64,000 bases of DNA from Massilia sp. Root133. Its GTDB lineage: Bacteria; Pseudomonadota; Gammaproteobacteria; Burkholderiales; Burkholderiaceae_D. Below the pieces are notes generated by a model. It had not been told where the DNA came from, ran no database searches, and worked only from the letters and a program-made list of their open reading frames with translations. The stretch covers positions 186,001 through 250,000 of the forward strand of contig NZ_LMEW01000023.1 of assembly GCF_001426525.1 (NCBI RefSeq), in the 5' to 3' direction. The translations under genes and the position numbers were made by a program. How positions within the stretch are numbered: position 1 is the first letter of the stretch; each line of letters starts with the position of its first letter. Below, in pieces: positions 35,330 to 44,214 of this stretch.

Positions 35330-36814
35330 TTACATGAGAATCACGTCGTACTGTTCCTGGTGATAGCCGCGCTCGACCTGCAGCGAGATCCGCTTGCCGA
35401 TGAAGTCGCCGAGCATGGCCAGGTGCTGCGACTCTTCCTCGAGGAACAGGTCGACCACTTCCTGCGACGCGACGATGCGGAATTCGCGCGGGTTGAACTG
35501 CTTGGCTTCGCGCAGCAGTTCGCGCAGGATCTCGTAGCAGATCGTCCGGCTCGTCTTGACCTGGCCCTTGCCGCCGCAGGCAGGGCAGGGCTCGCACAGG
35601 ATGTGGGCCAGCGATTCGCGCGTGCGCTTTCTCGTCATTTCGACGAGGCCCAGCGCCGAGAAGCCGCTCACGGACACCTTCGTGCGGTCGCGCGACAGCG
35701 TCTTCTTGAGCTCCGCGAGCACGGCGTTGCGGTGCTCGGTGTTCTCCATGTCGATGAAGTCGAGGATGATGATGCCGCCCAGGTTGCGCAGCCGCAGCTG
35801 GCGGGCGATGGCGTGTGCCGCTTCCAGGTTCGTCTTGAAGATCGTGTCGGCGAAATTGCGCCCGCCGACGAAGCCGCCCGTGTTGACGTCGATGGTCGTC
35901 ATCGCTTCGGTCTGGTCGACGATCAGGTAGCCGCCCGATTTCAGGTCCACGCGCCGGCCCAGCGCGCGCAGGATCTCTTCCTCGACGCCGTACAGGTCGA
36001 ACAGCGGGCGCTCGCCCGTGTAGTGCTGCAGGCGCGACAGCACGCTCGGCGTGTACACCTGGGCGAATTCGACGAGTTTCAGGTAGTTCTCGCGCGAGTC
36101 GACGAGGATCGCGGCCGTCTCGTCGTGCACGAAGTCGCGCAGCACGCGCTGGGCCAGGCTCAGGTCCTGGTACAGCAGGCTCGTCGCGGGACGCGTGCGC
36201 GCGCCCGTCATGATGGCGCCCCACGTCTTGCGCAGGTAGTCGACGTCGGCGGCGAGGTCGGCGTCGGACGCGTCCTCGGCCTGCGTGCGCACGATATAGC
36301 CGCCTTTTTCGTCCGGCGGCAACAGGCCCGCGAGGCGCGCGCGCAGGGCTTCGCGCTCGGATTCCTTCTCGATCTTCTGCGAGATGCCGATGTGTTTATC
36401 CTGCGGCAGATAGACGAGCATGCGGCCCGCGATCGAGATCTGCGTGGATAGGCGCGCGCCCTTCGTGCCGATCGGATCCTTGATCACCTGGACGGTCAGC
36501 ACCTGGCCGTCGAACAGGATTTTTTCGATGGGCGTCGGTGCGCTGTTGCTGTTACTGCTGCTGCCGTTCGCGCCGTCGTGCGGCCTGGCTTCCCAGATGT
36601 CGGCCACGTGCAGGAACGCGGCGCGTTCGAGGCCGATGTCGATGAAGGCCGACTGCATGCCCGGCAGCACGCGCACGACCTTGCCCAGATAGACGTTGCC
36701 CGCGAGACCGCGGGTGAGCGTACGCTCGATGTGCAGCTCTTGTACGGCACCCTGAACCACCAGCGCGACGCGCGTTTCCTGGGGGGTGATGTTGATCAGG
36801 ATGTCTTCAGTCAT
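35330..36814 (-). CDS. rng: Ribonuclease G
   Basis: A 494-residue endoribonuclease of the RNase E/G family that trims the 5' end of 16S rRNA and starts mRNA decay. The N-terminal S1 domain begins VYLGKVVRVLPGMQSAFIDI. The DNase-I-like catalytic region has VDQTEAMTTIDVNTGGFVGG, holding the metal-binding aspartates. CPACGGKGQ supplies the zinc-link cysteines. The long C-terminal scaffold of RNase E is absent, so RNase G is the correct call. It is the last gene of the minus-strand chain, 84 bp beyond maf. Confidence 0.95.
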   Translation of the reverse strand: MTEDILINITPQETRVALVVQGAVQELHIERTLTRGLAGNVYLGKVVRVLPGMQSAFIDIGLERAAFLHVADIWEARPHDGANGSSSNSNSAPTPIEKILFDGQVLTVQVIKDPIGTKGARLSTQISIAGRMLVYLPQDKHIGISQKIEKESEREALRARLAGLLPPDEKGGYIVRTQAEDASDADLAADVDYLRKTWGAIMTGARTRPATSLLYQDLSLAQRVLRDFVHDETAAILVDSRENYLKLVEFAQVYTPSVLSRLQHYTGERPLFDLYGVEEEILRALGRRVDLKSGGYLIVDQTEAMTTIDVNTGGFVGGRNFADTIFKTNLEAAHAIARQLRLRNLGGIIILDFIDMENTEHRNAVLAELKKTLSRDRTKVSVSGFSALGLVEMTRKRTRESLAHILCEPCPACGGKGQVKTSRTICYEILRELLREAKQFNPREFRIVASQEVVDLFLEEESQHLAMLGDFIGKRISLQVERGYHQEQYDVILM

Positions 36815-36898
36815 GAGGCCGGGTTTTAATTGTTGTCTCGGGTCACATCATACACGCAGGGTGGGGTCATTGATGCCGGGGGCATCGATTACCCCATC

Positions 36899-37519
36899 CT
36901 ACAGCGCGCTGACGCCCGCTTTCTGCAGTAACTGCGCCGTCTCGAACACGGGCAAGCCCATGATGCCGGAATGGCTGCCTTCGATGTGCTCGATGAACAG
37001 GGCGGCGAGGCCCTGGATGCCATAGGCGCCGGCCTTGTCGTAGGGCTCCGGCGTCGCGCAATAGGCGCGGATCGCTGCCGGCGTGAGCTGGGCGAAACGC
37101 ACGTTCGACACCTGCGTCACCTGCTCGAACACGTCCGTGTAGTGCAGCGCGACCGACGTCAGCACCTGGTGCGTGCGGCCCGACAGGCGTTCCAGCATCG
37201 CATGCGCTTCCTTCGGATCGGCCGGCTTGCCGAGGATTTCGCCGTCGATGGTGACGGTCGTGTCGGCCGACAGCACGGGGCGCAGCGGCATGCGGCGCAT
37301 GTGCAGCACGTTCCACGCGAACGCGCCTTTTTCGCGCGCCACGCGGGCCACGTAGTCCATGGCGGGCTCGCCCGCGAACGTGTCTTCGCTGACGTCGATG
37401 CCGCGGGCCGGATCGGAGCGCAGGCTAAGGATGTCGAAATCGATGCCGACCTGGCGCAGCAGTTCGCGGCGGCGCGGGCTCTTCGAGGCGAGGTAGATTT
37501 TCTTGTCGAGCTGTTTCAT
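36899..37519 (-). CDS. maf: Maf-family nucleotide pyrophosphatase
   Basis: A 206-residue Maf protein, a house-cleaning nucleotide pyrophosphatase acting on dTTP, UTP or modified bases. The N-terminus IYLASKSPRRRELLRQVG and SADTTVTIDGEILGKP, with its catalytic aspartate, define the family. GAYGIQGLAALFIEHIEGSH is the conserved C-terminal loop. The start at 37519 is chosen because the family motif begins six residues in; the longer frame overlaps rlmH. Only four bases separate it from rlmH, supporting cotranscription. The exact nucleotide preference among Maf subgroups is not resolved. Confidence 0.92.
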   Translation of the reverse strand: MKQLDKKIYLASKSPRRRELLRQVGIDFDILSLRSDPARGIDVSEDTFAGEPAMDYVARVAREKGAFAWNVLHMRRMPLRPVLSADTTVTIDGEILGKPADPKEAHAMLERLSGRTHQVLTSVALHYTDVFEQVTQVSNVRFAQLTPAAIRAYCATPEPYDKAGAYGIQGLAALFIEHIEGSHSGIMGLPVFETAQLLQKAGVSAL

Positions 37520-37523
37520 CGGC

Positions 37524-37994
37524 TCATACCCGATGGTAGGGGTGGTTCTGGGTGATGGACCAGGCACGATATAACTGTTCTGCCAGCATCACGCGCACGA
37601 TACCGTGCGGCAGCGTCATGCTGGAGATGCGGATCAGACCGTCCGCGCGTGCCTTGAGTTCCGGATCGAGGCCGTCGGCCCCGCCGATCAGGAAGGCGAT
37701 GTCGCGCCCGTCCTGCTGCCAGGCCTCCAACGCTTGCGACAGGCCCACGCTGGTGAGATCCTTGCCGCGCTCGTCGAGGGCGACGATGCGCACGCCTTTC
37801 GGCAGCACGGCCTCGATGCGCTCGCGTTCGAGCGCCATCGCGGTGGCCGCCGTCTTGCTGCCGGACCGTTCGACCGGTTTCACTTCCTTCAGCACGATGC
37901 GCAGCTCCGGCGGCATCCGCTTCGCGTATTCCGCGAAGCCGGTCTCGATCCAGGCCGGCATCTTGTGGCCGACCGCGACGATGAACAACTGCAT
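37524..37994 (-). CDS. rlmH: 23S rRNA (pseudouridine-1915-N3) methyltransferase
   Basis: A 156-residue SPOUT-fold methyltransferase that modifies pseudouridine 1915 in helix 69 of 23S rRNA. It has the family start MQLFIVAVGHKMPAWIETGF and the cofactor-knot segment FLIGGADGLDPELK. The C-terminal MTLPHGIVRVMLAEQLYRAW completes the pattern. Length is exactly that of the family. It follows rsfS by six bases, the conserved order in betaproteobacteria. Confidence 0.96.
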   Translation of the reverse strand: MQLFIVAVGHKMPAWIETGFAEYAKRMPPELRIVLKEVKPVERSGSKTAATAMALERERIEAVLPKGVRIVALDERGKDLTSVGLSQALEAWQQDGRDIAFLIGGADGLDPELKARADGLIRISSMTLPHGIVRVMLAEQLYRAWSITQNHPYHRV

Positions 37995-38000
37995 CGCAGC

Positions 38001-38687
38001 TTATTCTTCGGTTTTCTTGATGCGGCGGATGACTTTCTTGGCCGGTGCGTCGCCCTCGGCTGCGGCTTTCGTCGCGCGCTTCGGTGCGGCAGCAGCCTTG
38101 GCGGCCTTGGCAGCTTTGGCGTCCGCGGCAGCGGTCTTGGACACGGCAACCTTCACGGTGGCGCCCGTCGGGATCTTCTTGGCGGCAGGTTTCCGGGCGG
38201 CCGGCTTGGCGTCAGCCGCCTTCTTCGCGGCCGGCTTGCGCTCGCGCACCGGCTTGGCGTCTTCCTGCTCCTGGTTCGCGGCGAGGTGCTTCGACTTGGT
38301 CTTCGGTGCGGCCGCGTCCTGGCCTTCGGTCGTCGACTTGCGCTTGGCGGCGCCCAGTTTGACGGGCTTGTCGCCCCAGATTTCTTCCAGGCGGTAGTAC
38401 TGGCGGATGGCCGGCTGCATGATGTGCACGATCATGTCGCCCAGGTCGACGAGGACCCATTCGCCCGTGTCTTCGCCTTCCAGCCCGACCACGTCGCCGC
38501 CTGCTTCCTTGACCTTGTCGCGCACCGAGGCGGCCAGCGCCTTGGTCTGGCGATTCGACGTGCCCGACACGACCGCGATACGGTCGAACAGGCTGGTCAG
38601 GTGCGTCGTGTCGAACAGAACGATGTCCTGGCCCTTGACGTCTTCGAGGGCGTCGACGACGAGCGTTTGCAGTTTCTTGATATCCAT
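38001..38687 (-). CDS. rsfS: Ribosomal silencing factor RsfS with a long lysine/alanine-rich C-terminal tail
   Basis: A 228-residue protein. Residues 1-115 are RsfS, which binds ribosomal protein uL14 and blocks subunit joining in starved cells (QDIVLFDTTHLTSLFDRIAV and WVLVDLGDMIVHIMQP). The remaining 110 residues are low-complexity, with many Lys, Ala and Pro (ARKPAAKKIPTG, KAAKAAKAAAAPKRATKAAA) and end in IRRIKKTEE. Ordinary RsfS proteins are 105-130 residues, so the tail nearly doubles the length and resembles a histone H1-type tail that could bind rRNA. Its start overlaps the nadD stop (TAATG), and rlmH follows after six bases. Confidence 0.93.
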   Translation of the reverse strand: MDIKKLQTLVVDALEDVKGQDIVLFDTTHLTSLFDRIAVVSGTSNRQTKALAASVRDKVKEAGGDVVGLEGEDTGEWVLVDLGDMIVHIMQPAIRQYYRLEEIWGDKPVKLGAAKRKSTTEGQDAAAPKTKSKHLAANQEQEDAKPVRERKPAAKKAADAKPAARKPAAKKIPTGATVKVAVSKTAAADAKAAKAAKAAAAPKRATKAAAEGDAPAKKVIRRIKKTEE

Positions 38688-39346
38688 TAGTTTTTGTACA
38701 AGTTATGTTGTTGAATATAGTCTAGCACTTGCGGCGCAACGAGCGCGCTTATGTCAGTACGGGGTTCGGCGTGCAGGGCAGCGCGCACCTGCGTGGCCGA
38801 TATGTCGATGGCCAGCGTGTGCGCCAGGCACACCTTGCCCGCCGGGTTGGCGCGCACGGCGTCGAACGACGCGCGCCGCTGCGCCAGTTCGGCTGCCACG
38901 GCGGGCGGCAGCGCGGCGTCGTCGAGCCGGTAGCCGGGGCGGGCGGCGACGCCGAAATTGGCCAGCGCGAACAGGTCGCGCCAGTCGCGCCAGGTGTCCA
39001 GCTTCTGCAACTGGTCCGCACCCATCACGAACACGATGGACGTATCCGGCCCGAGTTCGGCGCGCACGTCGCGCAGGGTTTCGACCGTGTACGTGGCGCC
39101 ATGACGGTCGATCTCGCGGGTATCGATCGTCACGGGTGCGCTACTGCCTGCAAATGCCAGTTCCAGCATGGCCACGCGGTCGGCGTCGCCCGCTTCCAGG
39201 CCACTCTTTTTTTGCCACGGCTGGCCGGCCGGCAGCACGCGCAGTTCGTCCGGGTGGAGCTGGCGCGCGAACAACTCGGCCAGCGCGACGTGGCCGTGGT
39301 GCACCGGGTCGAAACTGCCGCCCAGCAGAGCAACACATCTGGTCAC
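38687..39346 (-). CDS. nadD: Nicotinate-nucleotide adenylyltransferase
   Basis: A 219-residue enzyme joining ATP and nicotinate mononucleotide to make deamido-NAD. The N-terminal CVALLGGSFDPVHHGHVALA contains the HxGH nucleotidyl-transfer motif. SIVFVMGADQLQKLDTWRDW and the C-terminal DISATQVRAAL fit the ISxTxIR motif of the family. The GTG start at 39346 overlaps the hemF stop in a GTGA junction; an in-frame TTG at 39358 is less likely. It overlaps rsfS by one base. Confidence 0.93.
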   Translation of the reverse strand: MTRCVALLGGSFDPVHHGHVALAELFARQLHPDELRVLPAGQPWQKKSGLEAGDADRVAMLELAFAGSSAPVTIDTREIDRHGATYTVETLRDVRAELGPDTSIVFVMGADQLQKLDTWRDWRDLFALANFGVAARPGYRLDDAALPPAVAAELAQRRASFDAVRANPAGKVCLAHTLAIDISATQVRAALHAEPRTDISALVAPQVLDYIQQHNLYKN

Positions 39347-40254
39347 GGGGCGAGCCAATCCCGGTGCGGCAGGAAGTCGGTGTAGAGCTTTTCTTCCGGA
39401 CTACCCGGCTCCGGATGCCAGTCGTAGCGCCATTTGACGATCGGCGGCATCGACATCAGGATCGCTTCCGTCCGGCCGCCCGACTGCAGGCCGAACAGCG
39501 TGCCGCGGTCCCACACGAGGTTGAACTCGACGTAGCGTCCGCGCCGGTACGCCTGGAAATCGCGTTCGCGTTCGCCGTAGGGCTGGTCCTTGCGCGCCGT
39601 CAGGATCGGCAGGTAGGCATCGAGGAAGCCGTCGCCGACGCTCTGCACCATCGCATACGACTGCTCGAACCCGAGTTCGTTGAAGTCGTCGAAGAAGATG
39701 CCGCCGACGCCGCGCGCTTCCTTGCGGTGTTTGATATAGAAATAATCGTCGCACCAGCGCTTGAAGCGCGGGTGCAGGTCGTCGCCGAACGGCGCCAGCG
39801 CGTCGTGGCAGACCTGGTGGAAGTGGCGCGCGTCGTCCGCATTGCCGTAATAGGGCGTCAGGTCCATGCCGCCGCCGAACCACCAGACGGGTTCCTTGCC
39901 CTCGGCCGTCGCTTCGAAAAAGCGCACGTTCATATGCACGGTGGGTGCGTACGGATTGTGCGGGTGCAGCACGAGCGACACGCCCATCGCTTCCCAGGCG
40001 CGGCCCGCCAGTTCCGGCCGCGCGGCCATCGCCGAGGCCGGCAGGCTGGCGCCGCGCACGTGCGAAAAATTCACGCCGCCGCGCTCGATCACATTTCCAC
40101 CTTCGATGAGGCGCGATACGCCGCCGCCACCTTCGGCCCGTTCCCACGTGTCGCGCAAGAAAGGCTTGCCGTCGACGTCTTCCAGCGCTTGCACGATGCG
40201 CGCCTGGAGGTCGAGCAGCCAAGCCTTGACGGCGGCCGGATTAATTGTAGCCAT
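39343..40254 (-). CDS. hemF: Oxygen-dependent coproporphyrinogen III oxidase
   Basis: A 303-residue enzyme of heme synthesis that converts coproporphyrinogen III to protoporphyrinogen IX with oxygen. It shows RLIEGGNVIERGGVNFSHV, VSLVLHPHNPYAPTVHMN, PVWWFGGGMDLTPYY and the C-terminal FNLVWDRGTLFGLQSGGRTE. The start MATINPAAVKAW at 40254 gives normal length; the upstream part of the open frame is not like the family. It heads the minus-strand chain hemF-nadD-rsfS-rlmH-maf-rng and is divergent from the GH74 gene. Confidence 0.96.
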   Translation of the reverse strand: MATINPAAVKAWLLDLQARIVQALEDVDGKPFLRDTWERAEGGGGVSRLIEGGNVIERGGVNFSHVRGASLPASAMAARPELAGRAWEAMGVSLVLHPHNPYAPTVHMNVRFFEATAEGKEPVWWFGGGMDLTPYYGNADDARHFHQVCHDALAPFGDDLHPRFKRWCDDYFYIKHRKEARGVGGIFFDDFNELGFEQSYAMVQSVGDGFLDAYLPILTARKDQPYGERERDFQAYRRGRYVEFNLVWDRGTLFGLQSGGRTEAILMSMPPIVKWRYDWHPEPGSPEEKLYTDFLPHRDWLAP

Positions 40255-40689
40255 GTGGAAATGTGAGAGAAAAAAAGCGAACGGGGATTGTACACTGATG
40301 AACTGGATCGTGACAGGCACCCGCCAACACCGATTCCAGCACCCCGCCGGCGCGAATAAAAATCCTGCGCAAATCTCTACAATTTTCTGCATTTTTCTAG
40401 CTTTCGTCGTTACGAATGCAAGAAACGCGTGCGTATTACTAATAGTCTACGTCGAAAGAAACCGATTTCACGCCAGCCGCATAGGCCGGTGTCGGAACGA
40501 GTCAATAACGAAAACGACGGAGACCTTCATGGAACACACGATCCCCCCTCGGCCGCGACCTTGACGCGCCAACTTGTCCTCTCCCATCCAATGTCTTCAT
40601 CGTGACGGCCCGTCCGTGGCCGTACCGACGGGGATGGTGCATTGCAGCAAACCGGTAATCCCGGTCCAACACTTTCTTGGAGTTCAAGC
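40255..40689. other. 435-bp divergent control region between hemF and the GH74 gene, with a possible 11-codon leader ORF
   Basis: The half next to hemF is A+T-rich and should contain its promoter. The half next to the GH74 gene is a long leader. At 40529-40564 a tiny frame with GGAGACC ahead of its ATG encodes MEHTIPPRPRP and stops. CCCGTC at 40609-40614 can pair with GACGGG at 40627-40632. No known riboswitch class was recognised. The last 30 bases give a weak ribosome site (TTGGAG) before the GH74 start. Confidence 0.45.
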
Positions 40690-43062
40690 ATGAAGAAGCA
40701 AACTCTTGCGCTTGCCTGCGCCGTGGCAGGCCTGGTGGCAGCGTGCGGCGGCAGCAGCAGCCCGTCCTCGCAATCGCCTTCTTTCGCCGCCATGATCGGC
40801 AGCGCGTCCGGCGGCGGCGCAGACGTTGCGACGACGGGTAGCCGATGGCAGAGCGTCAAGTACGGCGGCAGCGGCTACGTGACCGGGCTGATCTTCCACC
40901 CGACCAGCCCGAACGTGCTGTATGCGCGCACCGACATGGGCGGGGTCTACCGCAGGGATACGGCCACTTCCGGCTGGACGCCGATCACGGACGGCTTCGG
41001 CGTCCGCGAAGAATTCTATAACGGGGCCGAAAGCGTGGCCCTGGATCCGACCGACGACAAGCGCGTGTACCTCGTCACCGGCATGTACGATTGGTCGGGA
41101 CAGAATGCCCGCCTGTACATCTCCACGAACCGCGGCGACAGCTGGACGCACGTCGACCTGCCGTTCCGTGCCGGTTCCAACGATCCGGGTCGCGCCATCG
41201 GCGAGCGCCTGATGGTCGATCCGAACCAGCCGTCGGTCCTGTACTACGGCTCGCGCACGTCGGGCCTGTGGAAGAGCGCCGACTACGGCCAGACCTGGAG
41301 CCAGGTGACGTCGCTGACGTCGTTCCAGTACCCGGGCGACCAGATCGGCTCCCTGCCGGGCCGCACGTCGGGCGGCATCGAGAGCGTGCTGTTCGACACC
41401 TCGACCACGGGCTCGGGTACGGCCACGCAGACCATCTACACGGCGGTGGCCCCGGATTACGCTGCCGCGGCCGGCCTGAACGCCAACCTGTACAAGTCGA
41501 CCGACGGCGGCGCGACCTGGACGGGCGTGTCGACTCCCGTGACCGGCTACTACATCCCGCACATGGTCCGTGCCAAGGACGGCATCATCTACGTGGCGTT
41601 CACGAAGGACATGGGCCCGGGCGCCGGCGGCCCGGCCCGCCTGTACAAGTTCGACGGCACCAACTGGACGCTGCTGAAGAGCTACGATACGGAGCAATGG
41701 GTGAACTTCGGCATGGGCGGCCTGTCGGTCTCCGGTTCCGGCCCGACCACCCGCATCGCGCTGGGCGTGTCGAACTCGTGGGGTAACTGGCAGGGCCAGC
41801 CGGTCGTGCAGGTGTCCGACGACGCCGGCCTGACCTGGCGCGAGATCGCGTCGATGACCCCGCACACCCCGTCCGACGTGGACTTCTCCGGCTGGGTGGA
41901 CGACGTCGAGATCGATCCGAACAACCCCGACCACATCCTGCACGTGTTCGGCGGCGGCATCTGGGAGACGAAAACCGCATCGGCCGCCACGCCCACGTGG
42001 AACCTGGACGTGACCAACCTCGAGGAAACCGCGACGATCAGCCTGGCGACGCCGCCCAAGGGCGCCAGCTATGCGCTGCTGCGCAGCTCCGGCGACATCG
42101 GCACGCACGTGCAGACCGAGGTGCTGAAGAAGCCGACGCGCGGCCCGATCGGCTACTTCAGCAACGGCCACGCCGCCGACACGGCCTGGTCGAACCCGGC
42201 CTACATCGCGGCCGTCGGCACCGGCGGCTGGGTCCAGAACAACCCGCGCGGCGCCTACTCGACCGACTCCGGCGTGACCTGGACGCCATTCGCCAGCAAG
42301 CACCCGGACGCGGCATCGAACGACCACCAGGGCGGCGAGGAAACCATCGCCGTCACCGCGCCGGGCAAGGCCGTCTGGGCACCGTCCGGCGCGCGGCCGG
42401 CCTACACGACCGACAACGGCGCCACCTGGACGTACACGAACCTGCCGGACCTGTCCGCGGTGGGCATCGGCCGCGGCTACCGCGTCGTCGCCGACCGCAA
42501 GAACCCGAACAAGGTCTATGCGTTCAACTCGGGCGGCGCGTGGTGGAACCAGTGGGCGGACACGTCGCATTTCTGGTACTCGAACGACGGCGGCCATACC
42601 TTCACCGAGAGCACGACGTTCGTCAGCGCGGGCGCGCGCGTGGCGGCCTTCTACCAGTCGTCGATCGCCGTCAATCCGAATGCCGAAGGCGACATCTGGG
42701 TGGTCGACGGTTTCAGCATCCTGCACTCCACCGACTCGGGCGTGACCTGGACCAGGCTGGATGTGACCGCGCCGGACTGGGGCACCAACGAGACGTGGAG
42801 TTATCCGCAGGTGTACGGCGCCACCTCCATTGCGCTGGGCAAGGCGCCGGCCGGTGCGACGTACTCGTCTTCGATCTACATCGTCGGCATCATCAACAAC
42901 GTGTGGGGCGTGTACCGCTCGGATGACGGTGCCAGGACGTGGCGCCGGATCAACGACGACAAGCACCAGTACGCCGGCATCAGCAACCTGGCCGCCGACC
43001 AGGCCGTGCCCGGACGCGTCTATGCCGCCGGCGCGGGCCGCGGCGTGTTCTTCACCTACTGA
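40690..43062 (+). CDS. Exported GH74-like glucanase/xyloglucanase lipoprotein
   Basis: A 790-residue secreted protein. The N-terminal MKKQTLALACAVAGLVAACG has a lipobox with Cys19, so it is probably anchored to a membrane. Two seven-bladed propellers follow with repeated sialidase/BNR-type motifs (LYKSTDGGATWTG, VQVSDDAGLTWRE, YTTDNGATWTYT, SDDGARTWRR). YVTGLIFHPTSPNVLYARTD and VSNDSGL-like blades match GH74, whose members cut beta-1,4-glucan backbones such as xyloglucan. Catalytic aspartates are not assigned with certainty. The PEP-CTERM protein 60 bp downstream is in the same direction and may be cotranscribed. Confidence 0.85.
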   Translation: MKKQTLALACAVAGLVAACGGSSSPSSQSPSFAAMIGSASGGGADVATTGSRWQSVKYGGSGYVTGLIFHPTSPNVLYARTDMGGVYRRDTATSGWTPITDGFGVREEFYNGAESVALDPTDDKRVYLVTGMYDWSGQNARLYISTNRGDSWTHVDLPFRAGSNDPGRAIGERLMVDPNQPSVLYYGSRTSGLWKSADYGQTWSQVTSLTSFQYPGDQIGSLPGRTSGGIESVLFDTSTTGSGTATQTIYTAVAPDYAAAAGLNANLYKSTDGGATWTGVSTPVTGYYIPHMVRAKDGIIYVAFTKDMGPGAGGPARLYKFDGTNWTLLKSYDTEQWVNFGMGGLSVSGSGPTTRIALGVSNSWGNWQGQPVVQVSDDAGLTWREIASMTPHTPSDVDFSGWVDDVEIDPNNPDHILHVFGGGIWETKTASAATPTWNLDVTNLEETATISLATPPKGASYALLRSSGDIGTHVQTEVLKKPTRGPIGYFSNGHAADTAWSNPAYIAAVGTGGWVQNNPRGAYSTDSGVTWTPFASKHPDAASNDHQGGEETIAVTAPGKAVWAPSGARPAYTTDNGATWTYTNLPDLSAVGIGRGYRVVADRKNPNKVYAFNSGGAWWNQWADTSHFWYSNDGGHTFTESTTFVSAGARVAAFYQSSIAVNPNAEGDIWVVDGFSILHSTDSGVTWTRLDVTAPDWGTNETWSYPQVYGATSIALGKAPAGATYSSSIYIVGIINNVWGVYRSDDGARTWRRINDDKHQYAGISNLAADQAVPGRVYAAGAGRGVFFTY

Positions 43063-43122
43063 TGATGGCAATGCCGGTGCCCGCATGGGCGCCGGCAGCA
43101 ACGATTACTTCCGGAGACTTTC

Positions 43123-43707
43123 ATGAAATTCAAATCCATTCTCGCCGCCGTCGCCTTGATGGCAGCAGGCAGCGCCGGCGCCACCGTCCTGAACTTCGAT
43201 GGCCTGACCGAGATGATGTACGGCGACGGCTTTCCGCTGGCCGGCGGCATGACCTACAACGGCCTGAACCTGACCTACGTCGAGTCGGGCTTCCAGGTGA
43301 CCCTGAATGCGCCGGGCGCGGACGCGGACGCGGCCCACGTCGGCGACGGCACGTACGAGCCGTCGACGTACAACTGGCACGACGGCATGGAAAACGGCTG
43401 GGACACGTTCGTCACGCTGACCCGCGTGGGCGGCGGCAAGTTCAACCTGAACAGCTTCGACTACTTCATGGATTGGAGCGACGTGTCGGCCGACGGTGTG
43501 TCGGTCGGTTCGATCCAGGACTCGGGTACGTGGAGCACGGTCCTGACCGGCATCACCGAACTGCGCATCGGCTCGGGTGCCTACAACCAGATCGACAACG
43601 TCAACGTGGAAGCGGCCGCGCCGAGCGGTTCGGTGCCGCTGCCGGGGACGCTGGCGCTGATGCTGGGTGGACTGGCCGCGGGTAGCGTGGCGCGTCGCCG
43701 GAAATAA
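43123..43707 (+). CDS. PEP-CTERM sorting-domain secreted protein
   Basis: A 194-residue exported protein. A signal peptide of 20 residues (ending AGSAGA) is followed by a beta-rich domain (VLNFDGLTEMMYGDGFPL, GKFNLNSFDYFMDWSD) and the tail VPLPGTLALMLGGLAAGS then RRRK. This tail is a PEP-CTERM signal in which the usual VPEP is VPLP. It directs cleavage and sorting by an exosortase, which is not encoded here. The domain resembles the FG-like calcium or carbohydrate-binding modules often found in such proteins. The stop is followed directly by a repeat arm. Confidence 0.88.
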   Translation: MKFKSILAAVALMAAGSAGATVLNFDGLTEMMYGDGFPLAGGMTYNGLNLTYVESGFQVTLNAPGADADAAHVGDGTYEPSTYNWHDGMENGWDTFVTLTRVGGGKFNLNSFDYFMDWSDVSADGVSVGSIQDSGTWSTVLTGITELRIGSGAYNQIDNVNVEAAAPSGSVPLPGTLALMLGGLAAGSVARRRK

Positions 43708-43833
43708 CGTCGTTCCCGCGGAGGCGGGAACCCATGCTGAGCTTCCGAAGTCAGCCCATTCAGCGCGTCACGGTGCTTCGACGTTACTGAACCCGGTTGC
43801 TCTATATGGATTTCCGCTTGCGCGGGAACGCCG
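43708..43833. repeat. Inverted palindromic repeat, locus 3 left side (L arm, 58-bp spacer, degenerate R arm)
   Basis: The L arm at 43708-43741 begins CGTCGTTCCCGCGG and ends GAACCCATGCTGAG, starting at the base after the PEP-CTERM stop. A degenerate R arm at 43800-43833 begins CTCTATATGGATTTCC and ends GGGAACGCCG. The spacer is 58 bp, longer than at the other loci. A GIY-YIG nuclease gene follows, and then a second R arm. Confidence 0.85.
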
Positions 43834-43916
43834 AGTCATGCGAACTTTTGCAGCATCTCAGCAATAAAACGAGTCCATCATTGGAACATGTCACTTTCGG
43901 CATCGAGGACTCAACC

Positions 43917-44210
43917 ATGGACAGATCAAGCTACGTCTATATGTTGGCGAGCGGCTTGAACGGAACACTCTACGTTGGCGTGACAAGCGACCTCGTAAAA
44001 CGTGTTTGGCAGCACCGAGAAGGCCTGGCTGAAGGATTCACAAAGCGATATCGCGTCAAGATGCTGGTCTGGTATGAGATTCACGCCGATATCATGGAAG
44101 CGATCCGGCGCGAAAAGCAGATCAAGAAGTGGGACAGGTCGTGGAAGGTGGAGCCGATTCAGAAGACCAATCCCCGGTGGTGTGACCTCTATGCTGATAT
44201 TGTAGGCTAG
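43917..44210 (+). CDS. Single-domain GIY-YIG nuclease
   Basis: A 97-residue GIY-YIG endonuclease of the small UvrC/YhbQ-like group. YVYMLASGLNGTLYVGVTSD contains the GIY and YIG strands as VY and YVG. KRVWQHREG supplies the conserved Arg and His, and MEAIRREKQIKKW carries the metal-binding Glu. The rest, RWCDLYADIVG, is the family end. The ATG at 43917 follows CGAGGAC; the longer frame would read through the repeat. GC content and rare codons (AGA, GTA, ACA, GGA) differ from the GC-rich neighbours, which suggests transfer. Small relatives act on branched or damaged DNA; here the flanking arms suggest a role with the repeat. Confidence 0.9.
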   Translation: MDRSSYVYMLASGLNGTLYVGVTSDLVKRVWQHREGLAEGFTKRYRVKMLVWYEIHADIMEAIRREKQIKKWDRSWKVEPIQKTNPRWCDLYADIVG

Positions 44211-44214
44211 CGAG

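Noticed and set aside
40393..40689. Possible cyclic-di-GMP or other riboswitch before the GH74 gene
   Set aside because: GCAAACC is present, but the conserved helices and tetraloop elements of that class could not be assembled.
43917..44210. GIY-YIG gene considered as an intron-encoded homing endonuclease
   Set aside because: No host gene is split and no intron structure is visible; the protein is a lone nuclease domain without a DNA-binding extension.
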